DNA of 24,542 nucleotides from positions 1 through 24,542 of the forward strand of contig CAZDHT010000051.1 of the NCBI GenBank assembly GCA_964505325.1. Direction: 5' to 3'. Position 1 is the first letter of the stretch. Each line of letters opens with the position of its first letter. The notes below the pieces were generated by a model. That model did no database searches, was not told the origin of the DNA, and was given only the letters and a program-made list of their open reading frames with translations. Shown piece by piece: positions 1 through 7,084 of this stretch. Source of the stretch: CAZDHT01 sp964505325 (GTDB taxonomy: Bacteria > Planctomycetota > PUPC01). The translations under genes were made by a program, and so were the position numbers.

Positions 1-246
1 CGCAGCGACCACGATGAGGTCCGCCTCGAAACCCCGAAGCCGTTCCAGGCACCGTTTGTCAAACGCCTCGGGCTGCTCGAGATGCAGTCCGAAACGACGA
101 GCCAACTCCGCGACCGGCGACCGCGTGAGCCGCTTTCTGCCGCGGCCGCTGCGGCGGTCGGGCTGGGTGTATACCGCAACTACGTCGGCCTGCGCCAGAC
201 AGGTCTCGAGACTGGGCAGGGAGAAGCTGTCCGAGCCCATGAACAC
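1..246 (-). CDS. fmt: Methionyl-tRNA formyltransferase, N-terminal part (truncated at both ends)
   Basis: This enzyme transfers a formyl group from 10-formyl-tetrahydrofolate to initiator Met-tRNA in the cytosol. The 82 visible codons run from VFMGSDSF through TQPDRRSGRGRK, SPVAELAR and LEQP to DLIVVAA, which follow the conserved order of the formyltransferase N-terminal (Rossmann-type) domain, including the TQPDRxxGRG signature. The 3' two thirds lie beyond the left edge. The start is hidden by the N run: family members usually begin with about three residues before VFMG, so the ATG most likely lies at about 253-255 inside the gap. If the gap length is only nominal, this cannot be placed. 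Its own promoter and an AGGAGG at 276-281 lie upstream, so it is probably transcribed separately from the large operon on the same strand. Identification is secure from the motifs. Confidence 0.93.
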   Translation of the reverse strand, partial: MFMGSDSFSLPSLETCLAQADVVAVYTQPDRRSGRGRKRLTRSPVAELARRFGLHLEQPEAFDKRCLERLRGFEADLIVVAA

Positions 247-256
247 NNNNNNNNNN
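247..256. other. Assembly gap (10 N)
   Basis: There are ten unresolved bases exactly where the start codon of fmt should lie. A run of exactly ten is commonly a scaffolding placeholder, so the true distance between flanks may differ, and coordinates to the left may be shifted relative to the rest of the window. Confidence 0.99.
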
Positions 257-307
257 TCCAGGGTCTGTCTCGGGGCCTCCTGCGCATTCCCTCGCATTGT
301 CTGCCTA

Positions 308-335
308 ATTATACACCCTCTGTTTTTGAAAACAA
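308..335 (-). promoter_or_regulatory. Putative sigma70-type promoter of fmt
   Basis: On the minus strand a perfect TATAAT (308-313) is preceded by TTGTTT (330-335) with a 16-bp spacer. The start of transcription would be near 300, followed by AGGAGG at 276-281 and the fmt start in the N gap. The local AT-richness contrasts with the GC-rich surroundings. The -35 matches consensus at only four of six positions. Confidence 0.6.
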
Positions 336-340
336 ACAGA
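319..340. repeat. Short palindrome overlapping the fmt -35 region
   Basis: TCTGTTT (319-325) and AAACAGA (334-340) form perfect 7-bp arms around an 8-base centre, covering the -35 box of the fmt promoter. It could be an operator. It could also be a weak hairpin at the 3' end of the preceding NPCBM gene, but it has no U tract and low GC, so it is a poor intrinsic terminator. The function is a guess; the symmetry is seen directly. Confidence 0.45.
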
Positions 341-390
341 TTTCAGCGGGGAATTCTGCGAAAATCTCGGGGATTCCGGGACGGGGGCGG

Positions 391-1581
391 CTATTTCATG
401 ATGCGTGCGTCGGCCCAGTCTGCGTGGTCGCCCACACTGGCCAGCGCGGCGAAGTCGGTGATCAGGGTGAGCCGCTTGACACCCGCGACGTCGAGCGCGA
501 TGGGAACGGCCTTGTCGCGACCGGTGAGCGTCTTCGACAGGACCTTCTTTCCGTCGGCGAGGGCGATGAACTCGACGGACCCGCGCGGGCGGGCCTCGTC
601 GTCGATGCCGATGACGGCGGCGAACTTCTTGTACTGCCCGCCGATGTCGTAGGTGAGGGTGGTTCGGGTGTGGCAGCCGATGCCGCGGGAATACTTGCGG
701 CCGTCCAGCGTGATGGGGTTGCCACCCACGCTCTTGTCCTTGCGGTACTTCCAGACGGGAAAAGAGGTGGGGAAGAAAGGCTCCTCACGGGCCGCCGCCG
801 GCTGGAGCTCGGACAGGTAGACGACGTTCGGATTGGTCAGTTCGATCGACACCACGTTCGCCATGGAGACGGCGAGCTTGGTCCCGGACAGGTCGAGCGC
901 CAGCCGCCCCCCGTTCAGCGAGATGATGCTGCCTCGGAGCACCGACGTGTCGGCCAGCCGCGCGGCGACCTGGGCGCGACCGGGCGCCGGGCTGTTGGCG
1001 AACACGACTGCGGCCACTCGGGCGGTTTCAATGGAACGGTCTTCGCCGTCCCAGTTGAACGTCGTTGTGTCGGGGGCGATTTTGCCGATGGCCACGTTGA
1101 ACGGGACGGTGCCCTTGGGACTGATGACGAAGAGGACGTCGGTCTCCTTGTGCGGTCTGGCCATTTCCGCCGCGAACCTTTCCTCGCCGATGTCGTCGCC
1201 TTTCTTCCGCGTGAACTTCACGCCGAGGAGCTTGGTGACGTCGAGGTGAACGGCTTGGCCGACGGCGCTCGACAGGATTGCCAGGGCCTGGTTGGAGCGA
1301 AGGAGCGTTCCGCAGACGTGGGTGCCGTTGATGGTCCAGAGGTCGGCACGGGCCGAACGGGGCCGAGCCGGGGCGCGCTCCTGAACGGTGATTCGGAACA
1401 CCTTGGCGAGCGGGATGAGGGATTTCTTGCCGCGGACGACGAGCTCCAGGCGGCCGTCGTTGGTGATGCGCGATATCTTCCCGTCAAGTTGCTGGGCCGA
1501 GACCGTATAGACGGTCGCGGCCCAGGCCGTAGGCGGCGCAATCAGAAGGACAAGCACCGCCAGACGCGCGGCGCTTTTCAC
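391..1581 (-). CDS. Secreted protein with C-terminal NPCBM/NEW2 domain
   Basis: This is a 396-residue protein, last in the long minus-strand operon. Residues 1-21 form a signal peptide (hydrophobic VLVLLIAPPTAWA). Residues about 25-250 repeat short beta-strand segments, with LDGKISRITNDGRLELV and VLRGSIISLNGGRLALDL looking like two copies of one motif. Residues about 252-396 match the NPCBM (novel putative carbohydrate-binding module) pattern: GRKYSRGIGCHTRTTLTYD, then KFAAVIGIDDE, GSVEFIALADGKKVLS, VAGVKRLTLITD and a final DHADWADARI. The family is thought to bind carbohydrate, so a role at cell-surface glycans is plausible but inferred. The start overlaps the preceding gene's stop by 4 bp (1578-1581), indicating translational coupling. 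No catalytic domain is visible. Confidence 0.88.
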   Translation of the reverse strand: MKSAARLAVLVLLIAPPTAWAATVYTVSAQQLDGKISRITNDGRLELVVRGKKSLIPLAKVFRITVQERAPARPRSARADLWTINGTHVCGTLLRSNQALAILSSAVGQAVHLDVTKLLGVKFTRKKGDDIGEERFAAEMARPHKETDVLFVISPKGTVPFNVAIGKIAPDTTTFNWDGEDRSIETARVAAVVFANSPAPGRAQVAARLADTSVLRGSIISLNGGRLALDLSGTKLAVSMANVVSIELTNPNVVYLSELQPAAAREEPFFPTSFPVWKYRKDKSVGGNPITLDGRKYSRGIGCHTRTTLTYDIGGQYKKFAAVIGIDDEARPRGSVEFIALADGKKVLSKTLTGRDKAVPIALDVAGVKRLTLITDFAALASVGDHADWADARIMK

Positions 1582-2645
1582 CGATCTCTGCCTTCCGTCG
1601 TCAGTGATTTGTAGTACGCCTCGACCAATTCGCGATAGCGCCGGGGAAATCGCTTCCGCAGGGCGTCGAGGACCTTGGCGCGCTCCTTCGCGGGGAGCTT
1701 CGCCCAGAAGTCGCGCATGGTCGCGGTCGAGGCCGCCTTGCCTTCGTCGTTGCTCGCGCCGCCTACGAGCGCGGATTCTGTGGCGGGGGAGCTGGGCGTG
1801 CCTGTTCCCTTGGGCGGCCCGGAGCCTGACCCCTTGCCCTGGCCCTGGCCTTCGCCTTCGCCCTCGCCTTCACCCTGACCTTGTCCCTGTCCCTGTCCTT
1901 GGCCCTGCTCCTGATCCTGGGCCTGCTCGATGAGCATGTCGAGCATGGCAATGATCCGGTCCTGCTTGGAGCGGGTCTTCAGGCCGGTTTCGGTCTGGTC
2001 CAGGCGCTTCTTGACGTCGTCCATCGAGTCGGCGACGTCGTCCAGGGTGGCTCCGTCGCGCTCGACTTCGAGACGTGCGAGCAGCTTCCGGCCTTCTTCG
2101 GTGTCGGTGAGCTTCTTCGCGATCTCGATCGCCTCGTCGATGAGCGCCACTCGGGAGAAGGCGCGAGCGGTCATGACCTCGACCTTGCGCTTCTGCAAGA
2201 TGAACTTGGCGAACTCGCCATCGCCGCGAAGCTTCTTGACCTTCTCGACCACGGCCTCCCAGTTCCGCTCCTTGACCAGAATCCGGGCGCGCTGATACTC
2301 GACCGCGGCGGCCATGAACTTGGAGTCGGGCTTCTTGGCAAGCTTGTCAAGTATGGCCGACGCCTCTCCGAGCCGGTCGGCCTGAATCATCAAGACCGAC
2401 CGGTTGTAGTTGTGGACCAGCACACACAGCGCCTCGTCAATGAGGTCGGGGCTGATGGCCTTGACCTTTTGCTGCGCCGCCCACATTTCGAGGACCTTGT
2501 CCCGTGCGGCCTCGCGGTACTTGCCGGCCTTGACGGTTTCGATGAACTTCTCGCAGATCTCGCGGGGCGTCCACACCTTGTCCGCCCCCAGGGCCGGCGC
2601 GGCCAGCAGCGCCACAGTCAGGAACACCGTAAACTTCGTTCGCAT
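1578..2645 (-). CDS. Secreted helical protein with Gln/Glu-Gly low-complexity linker
   Basis: This is a 355-residue protein of unknown function. Residues 1-20 are a signal peptide ending ALGA. Residues about 25-215 are alpha-helical with a TPR-like texture (EICEKFIETVKAGKYREAARD; AVEYQRARILVKERNWEAVVE, quoted as separate segments). Around residues 240-275 comes a coiled-coil tail and a run of QG and EG dipeptides. The C-terminus (about 310-350) holds a compact helical motif, FWAKLPAKERAKVLDALRK, then FPRRYRELVEAYYKSL. Proteins ending in this kind of motif are, from memory, found beside MoxR/BatA clusters in planctomycetes; that is recollection, not a search result. The start is backed by a near-ideal ribosome binding site. 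It is co-transcribed with the Gly-rich coiled-coil gene upstream (32-bp gap) and overlaps the NPCBM gene downstream. Confidence 0.85.
   Translation of the reverse strand: MRTKFTVFLTVALLAAPALGADKVWTPREICEKFIETVKAGKYREAARDKVLEMWAAQQKVKAISPDLIDEALCVLVHNYNRSVLMIQADRLGEASAILDKLAKKPDSKFMAAAVEYQRARILVKERNWEAVVEKVKKLRGDGEFAKFILQKRKVEVMTARAFSRVALIDEAIEIAKKLTDTEEGRKLLARLEVERDGATLDDVADSMDDVKKRLDQTETGLKTRSKQDRIIAMLDMLIEQAQDQEQGQGQGQGQGQGEGEGEGEGQGQGKGSGSGPPKGTGTPSSPATESALVGGASNDEGKAASTATMRDFWAKLPAKERAKVLDALRKRFPRRYRELVEAYYKSLTTEGRDR
1817..1925 (-). repeat. Coding low-complexity tract (QG/EG dipeptides)
   Basis: Degenerate 6-bp repeats encode alternating Gln-Gly then Glu-Gly dipeptides in the middle of the secreted protein. 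The tract reads on the plus strand as repeated cctgtc, ccttcg and ccctgg hexamers. It is in frame, so unit gain or loss would change linker length without a frameshift. Boundaries are approximate. Confidence 0.75.
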
Positions 2646-2649
2646 TGTT

Positions 2650-2658
2650 TCACCTCCT
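2650..2658 (-). promoter_or_regulatory. Strong ribosome binding site
   Basis: On the minus strand AGGAGGTGA, fully complementary to the 16S rRNA 3' end, precedes the ATG at 2643-2645. It fixes the start of the Gln/Gly-rich secreted protein and predicts efficient translation of this distal operon gene. Confidence 0.8.
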
Positions 2659-2677
2659 CGAACGGATGTTGGTTCGT

Positions 2678-4765
2678 TCAGAAGCCTCCGCCGCCGCCGT
2701 GTGCGGCCTGGTCAGCTTTCACTTTGCCCGACAGCTCCCTGGCCAGCGTGCCGACCCTGCCCTGGCGCTTGGCCAGTGCCACGGCCTGCTGATGCACCGT
2801 GTGCGGCTTCATCGTCCCGCGCACCGCCTGAAGCCCGAGGGTCCGGTAGTTGACGCGCACTTGGAGCGCCTTGAGCATTTTGAGTTCGGCGGACAGCGGG
2901 ATGAGCGGCTGCTGGCCCTGGCCCTGGCCCTGCCCCTGCCCTTGGCCGCCTTGCTGTTCTTCCTCCTCGCGGCGCTTGCGCTCTTTCTGGATTGCCATGA
3001 TCATGTCTTCCAGGGCCTTCTCGATGTCTTTCTCGAGGCCCTGTGTGTGAGGCCCACAACCGAACTCCTTGAGGAGCTTCTCGACGTTCAACATCAGCTC
3101 TCGCGTGTCCTCCATTTCGGAGAGCATGACGATGGTCGAGCCGTCGGCCTCCAGCATGTTCTGGGCCTTGCTGGCATCCTTTGCGATGCCCGCCTCGCTG
3201 GTACTGAGCGCCTTGAGCGCAAGCTTGTCCTTGCGGGTGAGCTGGGCCTTGTTCTTCGTGATGTCGCCGTGGACCTTGATGGTCTCTGCGGTGACGGCCC
3301 GCTGAGCATTCAGCATTTTCCTGAGAAGCGCTTCGAGTTGTGCGAGCAGGTCTTCCTGGAGCTGTGGGCCGAGCTGCTGAGCCTGCTGTTGGACGCCCTG
3401 TTGGGCGCGCCGGAGTCGCTCGACGGCCTGCTTCTGATGGTCGCCGGCTCCCTGACGGTCGTTCTTGCCGAGGTCCTTTTCGGCTTTTTCCATGTCCTTG
3501 GCGGCCTTGTCGACTTCGTCGCGGGCCCCCTTCTCGGTCTCCGACTGCTCGCCGCCGCGTTCGCCGCCACCCTTGCCGCCGCCATTGCCGCCACCCTTGC
3601 CCCCGCCTTTGCCGCCACCCTTGCCGCCGCCTTCACCGCCACCTTCACCACCGCCTTCGCCGCCACCCTCGCCGCCGCCCTTGGCGACGCTCTCGGCGTT
3701 CTTGCGGATGCCGGCCTGTTCCTTCTGCTGCTCACCGGCCTTGGTCTTTTTCACGAGCTCTTTGAGCTCGCTCTTCAGGTCGTCCAGTTCTTTCTTGGCC
3801 TGCTTCAGGTCGTCCAGGGCCTTTTTCTCTTCGGGCTCGGCAGCCTTCGGGTCGCCTTTCTTCAGCTTGTCGGTGGCGCCGGCCATGTGTTTTCCGGCGT
3901 CTTGGACCTTATTGCCGGCGTTGCCGGCCTGCTTGGCTCCCGGGGCGCCCGACTTTCCGCCGCCCTTTCCGCCGCCCTCACCGCCGCCCTCACCGCCGCC
4001 TTCGCCGCCGCCTTCACCGCCACCTTCACCGCCACCTTCACCGCTGCCCGCGGCCGCGGCCGCCTTCAGCGCTTTGGCGATGCCTTTGAGGGCGTCGGCA
4101 AGTTTCTTGGCATCACCGGTCAGCTTGCCCTGCTCGCCGGCGGCTGCGTTCTGTTGGGCTTTGCCGCCCTTGCCCGCCGCCAGTTGGCCGGTGGCCTTCA
4201 GGTTCTTGTCCTGTCCCTTGATGAGCTCGTCGAGCTTCTGGCTGAGCGCGGCAAGGTCGCCCAGTGCTTTCTGCGCCGCGGTGACGAGCCGGCTCTTCAC
4301 GAGGGCGCCGGTCTCGGCCTTGAGCAGCTTGCCGATCTCTTCCTCGAGCTTTCGCAGGCGCTCCAGTTCCCGGAAGCCGTCTTCGAGTCCCGCGTCCTCG
4401 CTGGTGAGGATTTTGAGGATCTTGGCCAGGCTGTCGAGGACCTCTCTTGCGTCCTGCTTGGCGCCGCCGAGCTTGCTCTCGCGGAGGGTCCGGATGAGCT
4501 TTTCCATGTTGCTCTGTACGAGGCTCTCTTGCGCGGCCTTCATGGCGTCTTTGAGTCTGGCGGCGTTTTCGGGCTCGGTTCGTTCCAACAGGTCCGCCAG
4601 GGTGTACATGTCCTTGAGCAGCGATTGAAAGCGCTCCTTGACCAGCCTCTGCCGGGCGGCAAGGCGCGTGTCGTCGTTTGGCTCGGCGGCCTTCAATGAG
4701 GAGCCGAACGCCACCACCAGAGACAGCACACCCACCAGAGCCACAGCGCGTCGTTTCGTCAACAT
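2678..4765 (-). CDS. Secreted coiled-coil protein with two glycine-rich repeat linkers
   Basis: This is a 695-residue protein following the DUF4175-like gene. Residues 1-27 look like a signal peptide (AVALVGVLSLVVAF...LKA). Long helical or coiled-coil segments (about 32-235, 285-360, 408-600) are separated by glycine-rich linkers at about 240-270 and 363-404, made of GGGE then GGGK tetrapeptides. A (QG)n run at about 606-618 leads into LIPLSAELKMLKALQVRVNY (619-638). A similar AELK(M)L..LQ.RVN motif is, as I recall it, seen in planctomycetal proteins encoded next to DUF4175/BatA genes. There is no enzymatic motif. It is probably an extended periplasmic scaffold or tether acting with the DUF4175-like protein. 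ATG 4763-4765 has AGGAGG eight bases upstream; the 65-bp gap from the previous gene shows no clear promoter. Confidence 0.87.
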   Translation of the reverse strand: MLTKRRAVALVGVLSLVVAFGSSLKAAEPNDDTRLAARQRLVKERFQSLLKDMYTLADLLERTEPENAARLKDAMKAAQESLVQSNMEKLIRTLRESKLGGAKQDAREVLDSLAKILKILTSEDAGLEDGFRELERLRKLEEEIGKLLKAETGALVKSRLVTAAQKALGDLAALSQKLDELIKGQDKNLKATGQLAAGKGGKAQQNAAAGEQGKLTGDAKKLADALKGIAKALKAAAAAGSGEGGGEGGGEGGGEGGGEGGGEGGGKGGGKSGAPGAKQAGNAGNKVQDAGKHMAGATDKLKKGDPKAAEPEEKKALDDLKQAKKELDDLKSELKELVKKTKAGEQQKEQAGIRKNAESVAKGGGEGGGEGGGEGGGEGGGKGGGKGGGKGGGNGGGKGGGERGGEQSETEKGARDEVDKAAKDMEKAEKDLGKNDRQGAGDHQKQAVERLRRAQQGVQQQAQQLGPQLQEDLLAQLEALLRKMLNAQRAVTAETIKVHGDITKNKAQLTRKDKLALKALSTSEAGIAKDASKAQNMLEADGSTIVMLSEMEDTRELMLNVEKLLKEFGCGPHTQGLEKDIEKALEDMIMAIQKERKRREEEEQQGGQGQGQGQGQGQQPLIPLSAELKMLKALQVRVNYRTLGLQAVRGTMKPHTVHQQAVALAKRQGRVGTLARELSGKVKADQAAHGGGGGF
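3554..3679 (-). repeat. Coding 12-bp minisatellite (GGGE/GGGK), copy array B
   Basis: About ten imperfect 12-bp units encode GGGE then GGGK/GGGN tetrapeptides, residues about 363-404 of the coiled-coil protein. All units keep frame. The charge switches from acidic to basic along the array, and the same order occurs in array A. Confidence 0.85.
3956..4048 (-). repeat. Coding 12-bp minisatellite (GGGE/GGGK), copy array A
   Basis: About seven 12-bp units encode GGGE, ending with GGGK, residues about 240-270 of the coiled-coil protein. Unit composition matches array B, so both probably arose from one ancestral repeat by slippage or duplication. Confidence 0.85.
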
Positions 4766-4830
4766 CCCACCGCCTCCTAATCAGAATTGGACAGCGCCGG
4801 ATTTCGTGTCACACGCGGTCCCACGTTATT

Positions 4831-7050
4831 TCAGCCCTCTTCCTTGACTCCCAGGATCGACTCGAGAAGCCTCTTGTGCTCCTTCTCGATATCCGTCAAC
4901 AGGTCCTGCTGCTCTTCCGTGAGCCTTCTGATCTGTTCCACGATTCGCCGGAACGTCTGCAGCTTGATCATGTTGTCGAACACGATGTCCATTTGGGCCA
5001 GGACCTGGTCGTTCTGCGCGACGGCCATGGCAACCTGCTTCTTGAGCGCCGCCCCCCGCAGCGTCGCCGCCAGCTTTACGGTCTCGGTCAGCTCGGGCAT
5101 CAGCTTGTCGGCGATCCGGCGCAGGGGCTGGACGATGCCGGTCTTGAGCTTGGTCTGCTCGTTCTGGCCGCCCAGCTTCTTCTCCGTTCCCAGCTTGTTG
5201 TTGATCATCTCGAGCAGCACTTGTTCGAGCATGTCGGCGATGTGCTTGACCTCAACGGCCGAGTTGCGCAGGGTCTGCTCGACGGCGGTCAGCCGCGCGG
5301 CCTGTTTGTCATCCAACCGGGCCTTGTCGTCGGCCATCCTGCGGATTTCGCGCTCACCGGCCTTCAACTCGACCTCGACCTCCATCCGCTGTCGGCGCCG
5401 GACCTGCTTGAAGTCCTGGCTCTGTTCCACCTGGCGCCGCACCAGGTCGGCCATGAGTTCGTCGCGCGTGACGACCCGAAGCGAGATGGTGTCGGTCTTT
5501 CCGACGTTCTTGGGCTTGATGTCCTTCGAATCGGTGGCCTCCACGGTGAACATGAAGATGCTGCCCGGCGGCAGCCCCAGTCCGGTGAGGTTCCACAACA
5601 TCTTGTGCTCGATCGCCTTGCCTCCGTAGACCAGCTTGTCGAAGTTGAGCGTCTCGTCATCGGAGTACTTCTCTTCGATCATGAACTTGTGCGTCAGGCG
5701 GACGCCCGTGATGCCGTAGTCGTCGGTGACGCTGATCTCCAGTGGGAGCGTGGCTTTCGGCACGATCATCTCGCCAATGCCTGTGATCTTGACGGCAACC
5801 GCAGGTTCCTTATCGGGAACGATCTTCACCGTGAACCGCGTGGGCGGACGATTGCTCAGCCCGACGGTGTCGACGACCTTGACGGCGACGGAACAGTCGT
5901 CGGCGACCTTGAGCGCACCGACCCAGAACTTCCGGTCTCCGAGGGCCGCCCGGTCCTCCGCCTTCGGCCAGAAGTCCCTTATCCTGTCGGTGCCGCCGAT
6001 GGTCATGTCGTGGCCCGGTTCTTCCTCGTTGACCACCAGCCGGGCCGACTTGAGCTCCTTGCTGGCGACGGCCGCCACCTTGATCGTCGTGCCCGGCAGA
6101 ACCTCCAGGAAGCTCTCCGAGGTGGTCAGGACCTGGGGCGGCATCCTGGTATAGTGAGGATACACCGCGCGGAATTTTAGCTGCGTGATACTCGGCCGTT
6201 CGACCAGGCTGACCCGGAACCAGTCCGTGACCGCGTCGCCACCGGCCACCCGGAACCTCAGCGGCTCGACGACGTTCTTGAACTTGGCCTCGAACGTGTA
6301 GTCCTTGACCATCCCCACCCGGGCCATGTCCTCCTCGCGCCTGGTCCCGGACTTCAGCAGCCTGGACTGGATGGTGACGCGTTCCGGGAGCTCCTCGCCG
6401 CTGGCCTCGACCGTGACGACCAGGGAGTCGCCCCTGGGAATGACGTCCTTGTACGTGACGTCCAGATGGGTCCGCTGCGGCCACGGGGTGTTCATCATCA
6501 GCACGTTCCGCTCGAACCACAACCCCATCACGTGCGGCTTCCAGGCGGCGTACGAGAGAAGGATGAGCCAAGCGGCGGCGGCAATGGCGACGGCCCTGAG
6601 CGCCCTGCCGTACCTGATGGTCTGGCCCAGATTGAGCGGGGCGACCGCAGAGACGGCGTCCGAGGTGACCGCAGTCATCATCGCCAGGGACTGGTCCGAC
6701 CGGCCGGTCGTCCCCGCCTGCAACGCGCCGGCGAACTGAAGAGAACTGATGAGCCGGTCGCCCAGTTCGGGAAACCGATCTTCGACGGTCAGCGCCACGC
6801 GCTCATCGTCCATCGGCCTCGCCAGCTTCGAGAAGAGCCAGCGGTACAGCGCAAACCCGATGACGCCCAGCCCGATGAACAGCGAAATGATCCGCGACGC
6901 GGTGCTCAGCTTCTGGTGGTAATCGATGAGCAGCGAGAGCGCAACCAAGCCGACGACGACCGCCGCGCCGTAGCACAAGCCCTCGATGGTCACGCAGGTC
7001 CGGATCCGCGCCCGGTACGTCCGCAACTTCTTCAGTATCGGCTGGTGCAT
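4831..7050 (-). CDS. DUF4175-like membrane protein with large extracytoplasmic and coiled-coil regions
   Basis: This is a 739-residue protein. Transmembrane helices lie at about 25-43, 53-72 and 152-170. Between the second and third is a segment (LARPMDDERVALTVEDRFPE, then LGDRLISSLQFAG) whose ALTVEDRFPELGDRLISSLQ pattern is typical of DUF4175-like proteins found beside MoxR/BatA genes. Residues about 190-480 read as beta-rich Ig-like domains (VTVEASGEELPERVTIQ; FTVKIVPDKEPAVAVKITG), and 530-739 as long charged helices or coiled coil. It probably anchors the Gly-rich coiled-coil protein encoded next, on the outer face of the membrane; this is inferred from order and topology. The molecular function is unknown. 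The ATG is unusually far (24 nt) from the nearest Shine-Dalgarno because of an 11-bp tandem duplication. Confidence 0.85.
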   Translation of the reverse strand: MHQPILKKLRTYRARIRTCVTIEGLCYGAAVVVGLVALSLLIDYHQKLSTASRIISLFIGLGVIGFALYRWLFSKLARPMDDERVALTVEDRFPELGDRLISSLQFAGALQAGTTGRSDQSLAMMTAVTSDAVSAVAPLNLGQTIRYGRALRAVAIAAAAWLILLSYAAWKPHVMGLWFERNVLMMNTPWPQRTHLDVTYKDVIPRGDSLVVTVEASGEELPERVTIQSRLLKSGTRREEDMARVGMVKDYTFEAKFKNVVEPLRFRVAGGDAVTDWFRVSLVERPSITQLKFRAVYPHYTRMPPQVLTTSESFLEVLPGTTIKVAAVASKELKSARLVVNEEEPGHDMTIGGTDRIRDFWPKAEDRAALGDRKFWVGALKVADDCSVAVKVVDTVGLSNRPPTRFTVKIVPDKEPAVAVKITGIGEMIVPKATLPLEISVTDDYGITGVRLTHKFMIEEKYSDDETLNFDKLVYGGKAIEHKMLWNLTGLGLPPGSIFMFTVEATDSKDIKPKNVGKTDTISLRVVTRDELMADLVRRQVEQSQDFKQVRRRQRMEVEVELKAGEREIRRMADDKARLDDKQAARLTAVEQTLRNSAVEVKHIADMLEQVLLEMINNKLGTEKKLGGQNEQTKLKTGIVQPLRRIADKLMPELTETVKLAATLRGAALKKQVAMAVAQNDQVLAQMDIVFDNMIKLQTFRRIVEQIRRLTEEQQDLLTDIEKEHKRLLESILGVKEEG

Positions 7051-7072
7051 GGGTGGTCGACGGGTGGTCGAC
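7051..7072. repeat. Tandem 11-bp duplication between ribosome binding site and start codon
   Basis: Two perfect, adjacent copies of GGGTGGTCGAC (plus strand) fill 7051-7061 and 7062-7072, directly upstream of the DUF4175-like ATG. The nearest Shine-Dalgarno, AAGGAGA on the minus strand, is at 7075-7081. One copy fewer would give a spacing of 13 nt instead of 24. Confidence 0.9.
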
Positions 7073-7084
7073 GGTCTCCTTTCT

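Noticed and set aside
3540..4060. CRISPR array suggested by regular short repeats
   Set aside because: The 12-bp units are contiguous, without spacers, and encode in-frame glycine-rich peptides; no cas genes are present.
2645..4699. A 684-codon plus-strand frame with repeated Ala/Thr/Phe-rich runs
   Set aside because: It mirrors the GGGE/GGGK minisatellites of the minus-strand coiled-coil gene. The minus-strand reading has a signal peptide and ribosome binding site; this one does not.
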